64,000 nucleotides of DNA from the NCBI GenBank assembly GCA_013822765.1, contig PNKY01000003.1, positions 124,001 to 188,000 of the forward strand, given 5' to 3'. Shown here piece by piece: positions 43,959 to 54,946 of this stretch (its first letter is position 1; every line of letters starts with the position of its first letter). The stretch comes from Rhodospirillum sp. Its GTDB lineage: Bacteria > Pseudomonadota > Alphaproteobacteria > Dongiales > Dongiaceae. The notes beneath the pieces were generated by a model that did no database searches, was not told where the DNA came from, and saw nothing but the letters and a program-made list of their open reading frames with translations. The position numbers and the translations under genes are program-made.

Positions 43959-46301
43959 ATGGCGCAGGTAGCCGCGATCTCGCAGCAGATCTGGGACATG
44001 AAATACCGGCTCAAGGGGCCGGACGGCGCGCCGATCGACAAGACCATCGAGGACAGCTGGCGCCGGGTGGCCGAGGCGCTGGCGGAGGCCGAGGCGCCGG
44101 AGGTGCGGGCCGAGTGGACCGAGCGCTTCTACGAGGCGCTCGCCGGCTTCAAGTATCTGCCGGCCGGGCGGATCCTCGCCGGCGCGGGCGCCAAGCGCAA
44201 CGTGACGCTGTTCAACTGCTTCGTCATGGGCACCATTCCCGACGACATGAGCGGCATCTTCGAGCACCTGCGCGAAGCCGCGCTCACCATGCAGCAGGGC
44301 GGCGGCATCGGCTACGACTTCTCGAGCCTGCGCCCCAAGGGCGCACCGGTGAAGGGCGTGGGCGCCGACGCATCCGGCCCGCTCAGCTTCATGGACGTGT
44401 GGGACGCGATGTGCCGCACCATCATGTCCGCCGGCCACCGCCGCGGCGCGATGATGGCGACCCTGCGCTGCGACCACCCGGACATCGAGAATTTCATCGA
44501 GGCCAAGCAGCAGCCGGGCCGGCTGCGCATGTTCAACCTCTCGGTCCTGGTCACCGATGCCTTCATGCTGGCGGTGAAGGAGGACGGGCCGTGGGAGCTG
44601 AAGTTCAACGGCACCACCTTCCGCGTCGTGCGGGCGCGCGAGCTGTGGGACAAGATCATGCGCTCGACCTACGCCGCGGCCGAGCCGGGCGTGATCTTCA
44701 TCGACCGCATCAACCGCGCCAACAACCTGCAATATTGCGAGACCATCCAGGCGACCAATCCGTGCGGCGAGCAGCCGCTGCCGCCGTATGGCGCGTGCCT
44801 GCTCGGCTCCATCAACCTGACCACGCTGATCCGCGAGCCGTTCACGCCGAACGCGCATCTCGACCTCGATGAGCTGGATCGCCTGGTGCGCGTCGCCGTG
44901 CGCATGATGGACAACGTGGTCGACGTCTCCAACTTCCCGCTGCCGCAGCAGACCCACGAGGCGCGCTCCAAGCGGCGCATCGGGCTCGGCGTCACCGGGC
45001 TTGCCGACGCGCTGATCTTGTGCGAGGCGCGCTATGGCAGTGCGCGCTCGGTCGAGCTGACCGACCAGTGGATGCGCGCGCTAACCCGCGCCGCCTATCT
45101 GGCCTCGGTCGAGATCGCCAAGGAGAAAGGCCCCTTCCCGCTGTTCGAGCGCGATGCCTATCTCAACAGCGAGTTCGTGAAGACCTTGGGCCAGGAGGTG
45201 CAGGATGCGATCGCCGCGCACGGCATCCGCAATGCGCTGGTCACCTCGATCGCGCCGACCGGCACCATCTCGCTGTTTGCCGACAACGTCTCCTCGGGGC
45301 TGGAGCCGGTGTTCAGCTTCAAATACACCCGCAACGTCATGATGCCCGACGGCACCCGCACGGCGGAGGAGGTCAGCGACCATGCCTATCGGCTGTTCCG
45401 CCGCTTGAACGGCGACGAGGCCGCGCTGCCCGACTACTTCGTCGATGCCCAGACGCTCTCGCCGCAGGACCACGTGCTGATGCAGGCGACGGTGCAGAAG
45501 CACATCGACAGCTCGATCTCCAAAACCATCAACTGTCCGGTCGACCTCTCGTTCGAGGCGTTCAAGGACATCTACATGATGGCCTATGAGACGGGCTGCA
45601 AAGGCTGCACCACCTATCGCCCGAACGACATCACCGGCGCGGTGCTGGAAGTGCCGAAGGAAAAGGCGCGCCAGCAGGAACTGCCGCTGAGCCTGAAGCC
45701 CGAGTCCAGGGCGCAGGATATCTTCGAGGCCGGCGGCGTGGTCTACATGACCCAGCCGCTCGACCGGCCCGAGGCGCTGCCCGGCCAGACCTACAAGGTG
45801 CGCTGGCCGGAGAGCGACCACGCCATCTACATCACGCTCAACGACATCATCCAGGACGGGCGGCGCCGGCCGTTCGAGATCTTCATCAACTCCAAGAACA
45901 TGGAGCACTACGCCTGGACCGTCGGCCTCACCCGCATGATCTCGGCCGTGTTCCGCCGCGGCGGCGACGTCTCGTTCGTGGTCGAGGAATTGAAGGCGGT
46001 GTTCGACCCGCGCGGCGGATCGTGGGTCGACGGCAAATACGTGCCCTCGCTGCTGGCCGCGATCGGCGACGTGATCGAGCGCCACATGATCGCCATCGGA
46101 TTCCTGCCTGACCCGCGCCGCGAACAGGAAGAGCTGCAGCGCATGGCCGCCAGGAAGGTCGCGAACCTCGCCGACGGTCTTGGGAATGGCGATGCCGGGT
46201 CAAGGCGCCTGCCGCACTGCCCCAAGTGCAGCTCGCCCACGCTGATCCGGCAGGAGGGGTGCGATCTCTGCACCTCTTGCGGTTACAGCAAATGCGGGTG
46301 A
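43959..46301 (+). CDS. nrdJ: Adenosylcobalamin-dependent (class II) ribonucleoside-diphosphate reductase
   Basis: A 780-residue cytosolic enzyme making deoxyribonucleotides with a B12-generated thiyl radical. The active-site Cys pair is indicated by LFNCFVMG (C87) and the radical/proton-shuttle block NPCGEQPLPPYGACLLGSIN. The fold blocks GGGIGYDFS and SAGHRRGAMMATL are conserved. The C-terminal CPKCSSPTLIRQEGCDLC and SCGYSKCG form zinc-ribbon/thiol shuttles. AAGGA precedes the ATG. A DnaA-box cluster upstream suggests replication-linked control. No class I genes are in the window. Confidence 0.96.
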   Translation: MAQVAAISQQIWDMKYRLKGPDGAPIDKTIEDSWRRVAEALAEAEAPEVRAEWTERFYEALAGFKYLPAGRILAGAGAKRNVTLFNCFVMGTIPDDMSGIFEHLREAALTMQQGGGIGYDFSSLRPKGAPVKGVGADASGPLSFMDVWDAMCRTIMSAGHRRGAMMATLRCDHPDIENFIEAKQQPGRLRMFNLSVLVTDAFMLAVKEDGPWELKFNGTTFRVVRARELWDKIMRSTYAAAEPGVIFIDRINRANNLQYCETIQATNPCGEQPLPPYGACLLGSINLTTLIREPFTPNAHLDLDELDRLVRVAVRMMDNVVDVSNFPLPQQTHEARSKRRIGLGVTGLADALILCEARYGSARSVELTDQWMRALTRAAYLASVEIAKEKGPFPLFERDAYLNSEFVKTLGQEVQDAIAAHGIRNALVTSIAPTGTISLFADNVSSGLEPVFSFKYTRNVMMPDGTRTAEEVSDHAYRLFRRLNGDEAALPDYFVDAQTLSPQDHVLMQATVQKHIDSSISKTINCPVDLSFEAFKDIYMMAYETGCKGCTTYRPNDITGAVLEVPKEKARQQELPLSLKPESRAQDIFEAGGVVYMTQPLDRPEALPGQTYKVRWPESDHAIYITLNDIIQDGRRRPFEIFINSKNMEHYAWTVGLTRMISAVFRRGGDVSFVVEELKAVFDPRGGSWVDGKYVPSLLAAIGDVIERHMIAIGFLPDPRREQEELQRMAARKVANLADGLGNGDAGSRRLPHCPKCSSPTLIRQEGCDLCTSCGYSKCG

Positions 46302-46340
46302 GTCGTTAGACCTTTCCCTGTCATCGCGGGCTAGCGTTCC

Positions 46341-47309
46341 TCACGCTTTGCCGGGCGGATCAACCAGCTGGTTTCGAAAATAGTCGACCGTCTTTGCAAG
46401 GCCGATCGAACGATCGATCTTTGGTTCCCAATCCAGCAGCCGCTGCGCCTGCGTGATATCCGGACACCTGCGCGCCGGATCATCCTGGGGCAAGGGGCTG
46501 AACGAAATCTTGGAGCGGGATCCGCTGATGGCGATGATTTCTTCTGCCAGGGTCCGGATGGTCACTTCTGCAGGATTGCCGAGATTAGTGGGCCCCGTCA
46601 CCTCATCGGACGTGTTCATGAGGCGAATGAGTCCATCGACAAGGTCGTCCACATAGCAGAATGAACGGGTCTGGCTGCCGTCTCCGTAGATCGTGATGGG
46701 CTGCTCCAGCAACGCCTGCACGACGAAATTCGATACTACGCGGCCATCATTGTGAAGCATGCGCGGCCCATAGGTGTTGAAGATCCGCGCGACCTTTATC
46801 TGAAGATGATGCTGCCGATAGTAGTCGAAGAAGAGCGTCTCTGCGCATCGTTTCGCTTCGTCATAGCAGGCCCTTGGTCCGATCGGGTTCACATGGCCCC
46901 AATAGTCTTCCGTCTGTGGGTGAACTGTGGGGTTCCCATAGACCTCGCTCGTCGAGGCCTGGAGGATCTTGGCCCTGCAGCGCTTGGCGATGCCAAGCAT
47001 ATTGATTGCTCCATGGACGCAAGTCTTGGTGGTCTGTACCGGGTCGTATCGATAATGGACCGGAGATGCGGGGCAAGCGAGATTGTAGATTTGGTCAACC
47101 TCGACATAGAGCGGAAACGTTATGTCGTGACGGAGGATCTCGAAGTTCTTTCGCTTTGTCAGATGGAAGACATTCTCGCGGCGTCCGGTATAAAAATTGT
47201 CGACGCAAATGACGTCGCAATCCTCTTCGACCAGGCGCTCACATAGGAAGCTTCCCAAGAATCCTGCACCACCGGTAACGAGAACTCTCGGTTTCGCGCG
47301 AAGAACCAT
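46341..47309 (-). CDS. UDP-glucuronate decarboxylase-like NAD-dependent epimerase/dehydratase
   Basis: A 322-residue extended [18 protein letters not shown] is the NAD motif, the catalytic Ser-Tyr-Lys triad is seen in ASTSEVYG and CYDEAKR, and [11 protein letters not shown] is typical of UXS, which turns UDP-glucuronate into UDP-xylose. GGAG stands before the ATG. It opens a polysaccharide islet with a GT2 and an acyltransferase. The region looks less GC-rich than its flanks, which may indicate transfer. Confidence 0.92.
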   Translation of the reverse strand: MVLRAKPRVLVTGGAGFLGSFLCERLVEEDCDVICVDNFYTGRRENVFHLTKRKNFEILRHDITFPLYVEVDQIYNLACPASPVHYRYDPVQTTKTCVHGAINMLGIAKRCRAKILQASTSEVYGNPTVHPQTEDYWGHVNPIGPRACYDEAKRCAETLFFDYYRQHHLQIKVARIFNTYGPRMLHNDGRVVSNFVVQALLEQPITIYGDGSQTRSFCYVDDLVDGLIRLMNTSDEVTGPTNLGNPAEVTIRTLAEEIIAISGSRSKISFSPLPQDDPARRCPDITQAQRLLDWEPKIDRSIGLAKTVDYFRNQLVDPPGKA

Positions 47310-47469
47310 GTCTTATCTCCAAGCATGAAATTCCGGCCGGTCGAGAATAGCGACGACGTCGACAGAGAGGACGCAATCAACGGCAGATGGGATGTGACGC
47401 AATTTGCGCTGGCTCATAGCTTGGAGAGCTGGGCGGAGTACAAGCGACGTCCGGACGGCGAGGAGCGGT

Positions 47470-48579
47470 TCATGTTGAAGATTTGCTGAACGGAGAGTTG
47501 AGCCAAGCCTTGAAGCGTCGCACGAGTCGCTTTAGCGGCTTGACGGGGCGCGCGGGTGGTAGGGCGGACAGGATCAGTTTGGCGTGAGGATTGGTCGCCG
47601 CCAAGGCAACGGCGCCTTCGCGGCCGGCAAGGGCAACGAGAACGTTCGCGAGGTATTGTCGCGGGAGCGTGGTCATAAGTGGTTCGGCGTTGTCGCATAG
47701 GCACCGGATGAGTTCCTCTTGGAAGGCGATGAGGATGTCATTTGGTGTCTGGCCGAGCGAAGTTCGGCTGCCATAGAGCACGTTGCGCGAGAAAGCATTT
47801 TCGCCATGCAGCCGGTAGCAACCCAGGCTCCGCTCGATTCGAACGGTGCCGCCGAGCATATGAGCTCCCTTTGCGAGATAGCCATCCGCGCAAAAGCGGA
47901 TGCGCTCCGGGTGAGCCGGCCGAAGAGTGTCGAGGACGGTGCGCCGGAACATCATTGCGGAAGTGGCGGACCAGATCCAGCCTATGGGGGCATTGCTGGG
48001 CGCGATGAAAACGCGGGTGCCGTCGCCAAGCACCTCTTCCGTGAAGACGAGATTGCGGTGTGGCTGCCTGGGGTCGCCGTCCATGAAATTGGGTTTTCCG
48101 CCAGACAGCTGCGTTCCTTCCGCATCGATAAGTGCGAGGTTGGAGCACGATATCGCTGCCGCTCCCCTTTCGGACATGTGTGCCGAAACATGTCTTTCGA
48201 GAAACTCGGGATGCCACAGGTCATCGGCATCAAGGAAGGTGACGAATGGACTGGAGGTAGCATCCAGCCCTTCCAGCATCGTCGCCATCTGGCCACCATT
48301 GGCTCGTCGCAGAATGGCGCGAAAGCGTTGGTCCCCGAGCGATTGAAGGACTTGCTCGATGCGCTCATAGCTTCCATCAGTGGACCGGTCGTCGAGCACA
48401 ACGCATTCGAAATCTTCGTAGCTCTGCGCCGCAACTGAACGGAGCGTCGCCTCGACGTAGGCAGCCTGATTATAGCACCCGACCACGACCGCAACCCGCG
48501 GCGGCCGGACGCCTGGGATCGGCATCGCCAACGACTCCGCCACTCCGTGCGCGGCGGCGGCATGCACTATTGCATCCAT
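47470..48579 (-). CDS. Glycosyltransferase family 2
   Basis: A 369-residue GT-A glycosyltransferase. VAVVVGCYNQAAYVEATL starts the nucleotide-sugar fold, and the DxD-type motif is LDADDLWHPEFL. C-terminal region is basic and has no membrane helix. It may build a surface polysaccharide with the adjacent UDP-sugar decarboxylase. The 160 bases between them hold nothing recognised. Sugar and acceptor unknown. Confidence 0.88.
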   Translation of the reverse strand: MDAIVHAAAAHGVAESLAMPIPGVRPPRVAVVVGCYNQAAYVEATLRSVAAQSYEDFECVVLDDRSTDGSYERIEQVLQSLGDQRFRAILRRANGGQMATMLEGLDATSSPFVTFLDADDLWHPEFLERHVSAHMSERGAAAISCSNLALIDAEGTQLSGGKPNFMDGDPRQPHRNLVFTEEVLGDGTRVFIAPSNAPIGWIWSATSAMMFRRTVLDTLRPAHPERIRFCADGYLAKGAHMLGGTVRIERSLGCYRLHGENAFSRNVLYGSRTSLGQTPNDILIAFQEELIRCLCDNAEPLMTTLPRQYLANVLVALAGREGAVALAATNPHAKLILSALPPARPVKPLKRLVRRFKAWLNSPFSKSST

Positions 48580-48688
48580 GTAAGTTTTAGCCCCCTACAC
48601 GGGCGAAGCTTGCACCTCATCGGCTACCGACCGGATGCACAACCGGAAGATGAGCTCCGCTCCCGCTATCTGGCTCCTTTACGAGGCT

Positions 48689-48717
48689 CCTATAGCACAT
48701 TTTGATGCAACGACCAA
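48689..48717 (-). promoter_or_regulatory. Candidate promoter for the GT2 gene
   Basis: On the minus strand TTGGTC (plus 48712-48717) and TATAGG (plus 48689-48694) are 17 bases apart, giving a leader of about 105 bases. The rest of the spacer 48580-48835 shows nothing else. Confidence 0.4.
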
Positions 48718-48835
48718 GTTGACGCAACCAATAGTCCAACCGGCGATTTGCCCGGCTCCCTTTCGAGACGGCTTTCTGCTATTGGTGATTTGGCCATGAA
48801 TTGAGAACTGCCCATTTCGAAGTCATGCCGGGACA

Positions 48836-49108
48836 TTGCGCTTGCAGCTGAAGACGCTGATACCACGCGCCATCAGGAAGCATTGGAAGAAAATCTTCCA
48901 GCGTCCCGCGCAGCCAGCGCCACATGGAAAAGACCCAGCGCCACATAGAAAAGACAAGGCGGCGCGGCGAGCGCGCCCGCCACAGGCACCAACACCTATA
49001 GTAGCACCCAGCACGCCGATCCAATTCGGACCCGTGCGGTTGCTGTCGGCAGCGCCACCCGTCTTCCTCTCCGGCCCGGCGAGCCTCACCGTGCTGGATA
49101 GCGCATGA
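48836..49108 (+). CDS. Possible small basic protein, weak
   Basis: A 90-residue frame from a TTG, Arg/Lys/Pro/Ala rich, with no recognised domain. It contains a 21-base tandem duplication at 48913-48954 (one mismatch). The stop overlaps the acyltransferase ATG (ATGA), which favours translation, but there is no clear ribosome site and composition is poor. Confidence 0.3.
   Translation: MRLQLKTLIPRAIRKHWKKIFQRPAQPAPHGKDPAPHRKDKAARRARPPQAPTPIVAPSTPIQFGPVRLLSAAPPVFLSGPASLTVLDSA
48913..48954 (+). repeat. 21-base tandem duplication
   Basis: Two 21-base units (48913-48933 and 48934-48954) beginning CCAGCGCCACAT differ by one base, so the duplication keeps reading frame. Confidence 0.85.
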
Positions 49109-50265
49109 AGTTTGTTGCCGCAGCAAACAATGCACCGGGAGCGACCCACTATCGCAGCCTCGATGGGCTACGAGGCCTGGCTGCCGCAATGGTGGCCTAT
49201 GGCCACGCCGGCTATTTCGGCGGTAAGCACCCTTGGGTGCCGCTGTTGTCGGGATGCGCGACGATCGGCGTCATCCTGTTCTTCTTCCTGAGCGGGTTCC
49301 TGATGGCGCATCACTACCTGCCGACGGCCGCGTTGGGCATCTTCAGCGGCCGCGCCCTGAAGTACTGGGCCGCCTTTGTGCTTCGGAGGTTCGTGCGCGT
49401 CTATCCACCCTATTTCTTCGCTCCGATTGTCGGCTACCTGCTCTTAATGCCCCGCATGCCGCCAGACTTCGCGCGGGCGACACAGTTCGCAGATCTGTCG
49501 GTCTTCGAAGAGTTGATCAAGATCGCGGCCTTCAAGGGCGAACTCGGCATCTATTGGACGATCGAGGTCGAACTCTTCTTCTATTTCCTCTATCCGTTCG
49601 CCATCATTCTGTGCCTGCTGATCGGACGCAACGCGCGGACGCTGCTGGCACTGTCCCTGGCACTCATGTTCTTGAATCACTTCCAGCATGACTTGGCCGG
49701 GCTTTCCTGGAGCGTGCCGCTGCCGGGCATGTGGACGGGATATCTTTCGATCTTTCTCGCCGGAGCCTTCGCCGCCGTGGTAGCGAGCAAGATTTCGGGC
49801 GCGGCGAGCGGCAAGCCGCTTCTCTGGAACACGCTTGCGCTGACCAGCTTCGCGGCTTTTGCGCTAATGGTCGCCCTGGTCAGCCGATTCAGCTTACCCC
49901 AGGCATCCATATGGCAGCTGGAATGGCTGTTTGCCTGCTTGTTTCTTGTCATGTTCGTCAGCCTGGTGCGATCTCGCGGAATCGTCGCCAGGATCCTTTC
50001 GAGCCGGCCTTGCGTCGCGCTCGGACGGGTAAGCTACTCGCTCTACCTGATTCACATCGCCGCATACTATTTCGCCATCAAGTACTTGCCCGGCGGGAAC
50101 CGCGCCATATTGGCTGTCCTCGCTCTTCTTCTCTTGACGCCCGCGTACTACGTCCTGTTCGAGAGACCCTTTGTGCGACTGAGCAAGAGGATCGCTGTCA
50201 ATGCCGGGGCCGCACGTCGTATCGTCGTCGAGACCGGCGACGCAGATGGAGCGCCTGATCGCTGA
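49105..50265 (+). CDS. OafA/YrhL-type membrane acyltransferase (family 3)
   Basis: A 386-residue multispanning O-acyltransferase. THYRSLDGLRGLAAAMVAYGH is the conserved N-terminal block with the catalytic His, and the helix FFFLSGFLMAHHY follows. About ten hydrophobic segments. It adds acetyl groups to surface sugars. Its ATG overlaps the preceding weak frame. It points away from the GT2 and belongs to the same islet. Confidence 0.92.
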   Translation: MKFVAAANNAPGATHYRSLDGLRGLAAAMVAYGHAGYFGGKHPWVPLLSGCATIGVILFFFLSGFLMAHHYLPTAALGIFSGRALKYWAAFVLRRFVRVYPPYFFAPIVGYLLLMPRMPPDFARATQFADLSVFEELIKIAAFKGELGIYWTIEVELFFYFLYPFAIILCLLIGRNARTLLALSLALMFLNHFQHDLAGLSWSVPLPGMWTGYLSIFLAGAFAAVVASKISGAASGKPLLWNTLALTSFAAFALMVALVSRFSLPQASIWQLEWLFACLFLVMFVSLVRSRGIVARILSSRPCVALGRVSYSLYLIHIAAYYFAIKYLPGGNRAILAVLALLLLTPAYYVLFERPFVRLSKRIAVNAGAARRIVVETGDADGAPDR

Positions 50266-50358
50266 CATGAGGCCGAAAGGGCCTCACGATCAAGCCTCCA
50301 CACGGCTCCCTGCGCGCGCCTCTAGGCTCCGCCCCTTCACCCAATTTTGCAGCCCGAG

Positions 50359-50422
50359 CCGGCGCCGCGCGTGCTCTATGATGAAGACGTGCGCCATAGA
50401 GGTTGGCGATCCACTGCCTGGC
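50359..50422 (-). pseudogene. Remnant of the 3' end of the HD-hydrolase gene
   Basis: About 60 bases match the 3' part of the HD-domain gene at 51061-51122, with a few substitutions and one single-base indel. It sits just downstream of the cytochrome P460 gene, in the same orientation as the full gene, as if the P460 gene were bordered by two copies. Weaker similarity reaches back to about 50330. Confidence 0.7.
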
Positions 50423-50430
50423 GGATCGGT

Positions 50431-50964
50431 TTACCGCGTCTGGTATGGATGGAAGATGTAATCCTTATTCTTCACCGCCACATGGCATGAGTGCCCGCAA
50501 TCGGCGGGCGCCGGGTCGGCCGTGAACTTGCCGGTTGCGGCGTCGTAGTTGAAGAGCGCGTATCCCCAGCCGCCGGTATTCGGAAATCTTTTGCTGTCCT
50601 TCTCGATGACGAAAGCCTGCGTGAAGATGTCCGGAACATCCACGTCAAAAGGGGCCTCTGTACTCTTCTTCGATTTCCACTGGAGCTTCACGATCTTGGA
50701 TCCTTCCGGGAAGGGCTGGCCATTGCCGGGTACGCCGGCCTTGTAAGCCTCGATCATCGCCGGATTGGCGACGATCACCTTGAGCACTTCGTCGGTGCGG
50801 GCGGAAGAGACGAACGACCAATCCTCGTAGCCCTTGAAGTCGGAGAACGCGATTCCATCTGGCGATGTCAGCGAGTACTTTTCCTGCGCATAAACGGTAG
50901 CGCCCATGGCGGCGACGAGCACTGCCGCCGCCGCTGCGACCCTGAAGATGTTCTTGCGCTCCAT
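50431..50964 (-). CDS. Cytochrome P460 family protein
   Basis: A 177-residue secreted haem protein. The signal peptide is residues about 1-26 (RVAAAAAVLVAAMGATVYAQ), and the haem-binding motif is CGHSCH near the C-terminus, three residues between the cysteines instead of the usual two. The rest matches the P460/DUF-like secreted fold (GFEDWSF-type GYEDWSFVSSAR, KRFPNTGGWGYALFNY). It is periplasmic. The P460 family includes hydroxylamine- and nitric-oxide-active enzymes; activity here is unknown. GAGAGGT precedes the ATG. Confidence 0.88.
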   Translation of the reverse strand: MERKNIFRVAAAAAVLVAAMGATVYAQEKYSLTSPDGIAFSDFKGYEDWSFVSSARTDEVLKVIVANPAMIEAYKAGVPGNGQPFPEGSKIVKLQWKSKKSTEAPFDVDVPDIFTQAFVIEKDSKRFPNTGGWGYALFNYDAATGKFTADPAPADCGHSCHVAVKNKDYIFHPYQTR

Positions 50965-51018
50965 GGATAATACCTCTCGGGTTGGATTGATGCGCTGATC
51001 CTTATGGATCACCGCGAG

Positions 51019-52606
<1,588 letters not shown>

Positions 52607-52780
52607 GCAACATCGCAGATACGCCAGCTCTGAGAGCCATGCCGTTGACATGCATGGCGATTGCACCCGTCGCGGGTTGAGCGGGCACAGTCGATTCATC
52701 GGAATACGGGCGTTTCACGCCCAAGCCGGGGGCGGACGATCTGCTGAGACTGGCCGATCAGGTAGGAGTAGGATCACTTG

Positions 52781-53884
52781 ATGACAGATAACAACGACGC
52801 GAAGCAGGTCGAGCAGCTGCTCGAAATGCCGAACCTGGCCGATGCCCTCGAAAGCGATCGGTTCAAGCAATTCCTGGATCACATTCCCTTTGCGGTCGCC
52901 GTTTCCGAACTGCAGCCCACCGAGCGCATCATCTATGCGAACCTCGAGTTCGAGCGCTTGACTGGCCAGGCTGCGGCCAACCTCCATGGCAAGCCGTGGA
53001 GCGCGCTGCTGAAGAGCGTGACCGCCAAGGACGACGGACGCGACCTGAGCGACGCCATCACCGATGACGACGACTACATCGGCGAGTTCACCATCCAGCA
53101 CGGGGACGAAACCATATCCGTCGATGCATGGTCGAACGCCATCCAGGATGACGACGGATCGGTCAGGTTCAGGCTGCTGGCATTGGCGGACATCAGCCAC
53201 AAGGATCATCCCGATCATGAAACCCTGGAAGCGAAGATCCGCGAGAAGGACACGCTGCTGCGCGAGCTCCAACATCGGGTGAAGAATAATCTCCAGATGG
53301 TGACCGCCTTGATCAGGCTCGAAGCGCGCAACCTGCCGGACAACGCGGTGGAAGAACGGTTCGACCGGCTCGCGGGCAGGATGGAGGCACTCGGGTTGCT
53401 GTATAGCCTGCTGTCTTCGGAAGCACCCGATGACAGCATCGACCTCGGCGTGTACCTCAGCCAGATCGCCTCGGCCGTCATGAAGGCGCACGCGGTCGAG
53501 GGCGTGCGCCTTGACCTGAAGGTCGATACCTGGCCGGTCTCGATCAATGTCGCCATGCCGGCGGGACTGGTCGTCAACGAGCTGCTCACCAATGCGCTCA
53601 AGCACGCCTTCGCCGGGCGGGACGGCGGCACGATCAAGCTGCATAGCCTGGTCGATGAAACCGGCTGCCGGGTGACCGTCGCCGACGATGGCATCGGGCT
53701 TCCAGATGCGACCGAGTGGCCGAAGCCCGGCAAGCTGGCGGCGCTGATCGTTCAATCGCTGCGCCAGAACGCCGGCGCGCGGGTCGAGGTCGATTCTGCT
53801 CCAGGCAAAGGCGTAAAAGTGACCATCTTGTTTGCGCGCGCCAACGCCACTCCGGACACCCAGGGACCCGCCGCATCGAAGTGA
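52781..53884 (+). CDS. PAS-HisKA_2/HWE sensor histidine kinase
   Basis: A 367-residue soluble kinase. A PAS domain covers about residues 30-140, the phospho-acceptor H165 is in LRELQHRVKNNLQMV, and the ATP-binding domain has NELLTNALKHAF and VADDGIGLPD. These kinases often feed the general stress response in alphaproteobacteria. ATG at 52781 preferred to the TTG one codon before. Convergent with metA. No response regulator adjoins it. Confidence 0.92.
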   Translation: MTDNNDAKQVEQLLEMPNLADALESDRFKQFLDHIPFAVAVSELQPTERIIYANLEFERLTGQAAANLHGKPWSALLKSVTAKDDGRDLSDAITDDDDYIGEFTIQHGDETISVDAWSNAIQDDDGSVRFRLLALADISHKDHPDHETLEAKIREKDTLLRELQHRVKNNLQMVTALIRLEARNLPDNAVEERFDRLAGRMEALGLLYSLLSSEAPDDSIDLGVYLSQIASAVMKAHAVEGVRLDLKVDTWPVSINVAMPAGLVVNELLTNALKHAFAGRDGGTIKLHSLVDETGCRVTVADDGIGLPDATEWPKPGKLAALIVQSLRQNAGARVEVDSAPGKGVKVTILFARANATPDTQGPAASK

Positions 53885-53918
53885 GGCTCGCCCTCGCCTT
53901 GTCCACACTCGATGAGTG

Positions 53919-54869
53919 TCAACGGCACACGGAACGATGGCCGTTGGCATGCGCAAGCGCGGCGGTGGCGCCTTCAGCCCGCATCGTGGCCTGTCGCTCG
54001 ATCTCGGCAACCCAGTTGCCGAACAGGAGATGCGCCCACGGCCGCCACACATTGGTCGCCGGGCGCGTGGGATCGTCGTCCGGAAAATAGTTGGCCGGGA
54101 TCGCGGGCTGCTTGCCGGCGAGGCGGTCGCGGTGGAATTCGTCGCGCAGGGTCTCGGTGTCGTATTCCAGGTGGTTGAACATGCAGGTCGCGCGATTGGC
54201 GCGATCCTCGACCAGGCACAAGCCGTTCTCCGCCGACTGCGCGAGCACGCCCACTGCCGCCGGCAGGTCGGCGGCGCGCACCTCGGTGTAGCGCGAGACC
54301 GGGACCGGGAATTCGTCGCCGAAGCCCTGAAACAGCCCCGCGTCCGCGCGCATCACGCGCTGGCGGTAGACGCCGGACAGCTTGGCCGCGCGCTCATGTT
54401 TGGGCACACCGCGGAAATGATACAGCGCCGCCTGCGCGGCCCAGCAGATGTAGAAGCTGGCAGAGACCCGGGCGCGCGCCCACTCGAGCATGGCGCAGAG
54501 ATCCATCCAGTAGTCCACCGCCTCGAACGGCAGGGTCTCGATCGGCGCGCCGGTCATCACCAGGCCGTCGAAGTGCTCGGCGCGGACCTGGCTCCAGCGC
54601 CGGTAGAAGGCGGCGATGTGGCTCTCCGGCGTGCTCCTGGATTGATAGGAATCCGGCACGCACAGCGTCACCTCGACCGGGATCGCGGTCGCGCCGAGCA
54701 GCCGGCAGATCTGCGTCTCGGTCGCGGTCTTTTTCGGCATCAGGTTGACGAGGCAGATGCGCAGCGGCCGCGCGCCGCCGTTACGCAGCGCCGCGCCGCT
54801 GACAACCTCGACGCCTTCCGTCGCCAGAACCGATCCAGCGGGCAAGCCGTTGGGAAGCGAGATGGGCAA
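53919..54869 (-). CDS. metA: Homoserine O-acetyltransferase, MetA type
   Basis: A 316-residue enzyme activating homoserine for methionine synthesis. The nucleophile C142 lies in FYICWAAQAALYHF and the His/Glu pair is in FNHLEYD. Residue 111 is Glu (TGAPIETLPF), the position at which Gly in E. coli gives succinyl and Glu in other bacteria gives acetyl specificity, so acetyl-CoA is expected. The start is a TTG at 54869, after GGAG; residue numbers then match E. coli. Follows metY by 77 bases on the same strand. Confidence 0.9.
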   Translation of the reverse strand: MPISLPNGLPAGSVLATEGVEVVSGAALRNGGARPLRICLVNLMPKKTATETQICRLLGATAIPVEVTLCVPDSYQSRSTPESHIAAFYRRWSQVRAEHFDGLVMTGAPIETLPFEAVDYWMDLCAMLEWARARVSASFYICWAAQAALYHFRGVPKHERAAKLSGVYRQRVMRADAGLFQGFGDEFPVPVSRYTEVRAADLPAAVGVLAQSAENGLCLVEDRANRATCMFNHLEYDTETLRDEFHRDRLAGKQPAIPANYFPDDDPTRPATNVWRPWAHLLFGNWVAEIERQATMRAEGATAALAHANGHRSVCR

Positions 54870-54946
54870 AGGTGGTCTCCGGAGAGATGCAGCTGTCGCC
54901 GGGCAGGACGCGGCCTGTTCGCCGCGCCCTGCCCGCGCCCCTCGTG

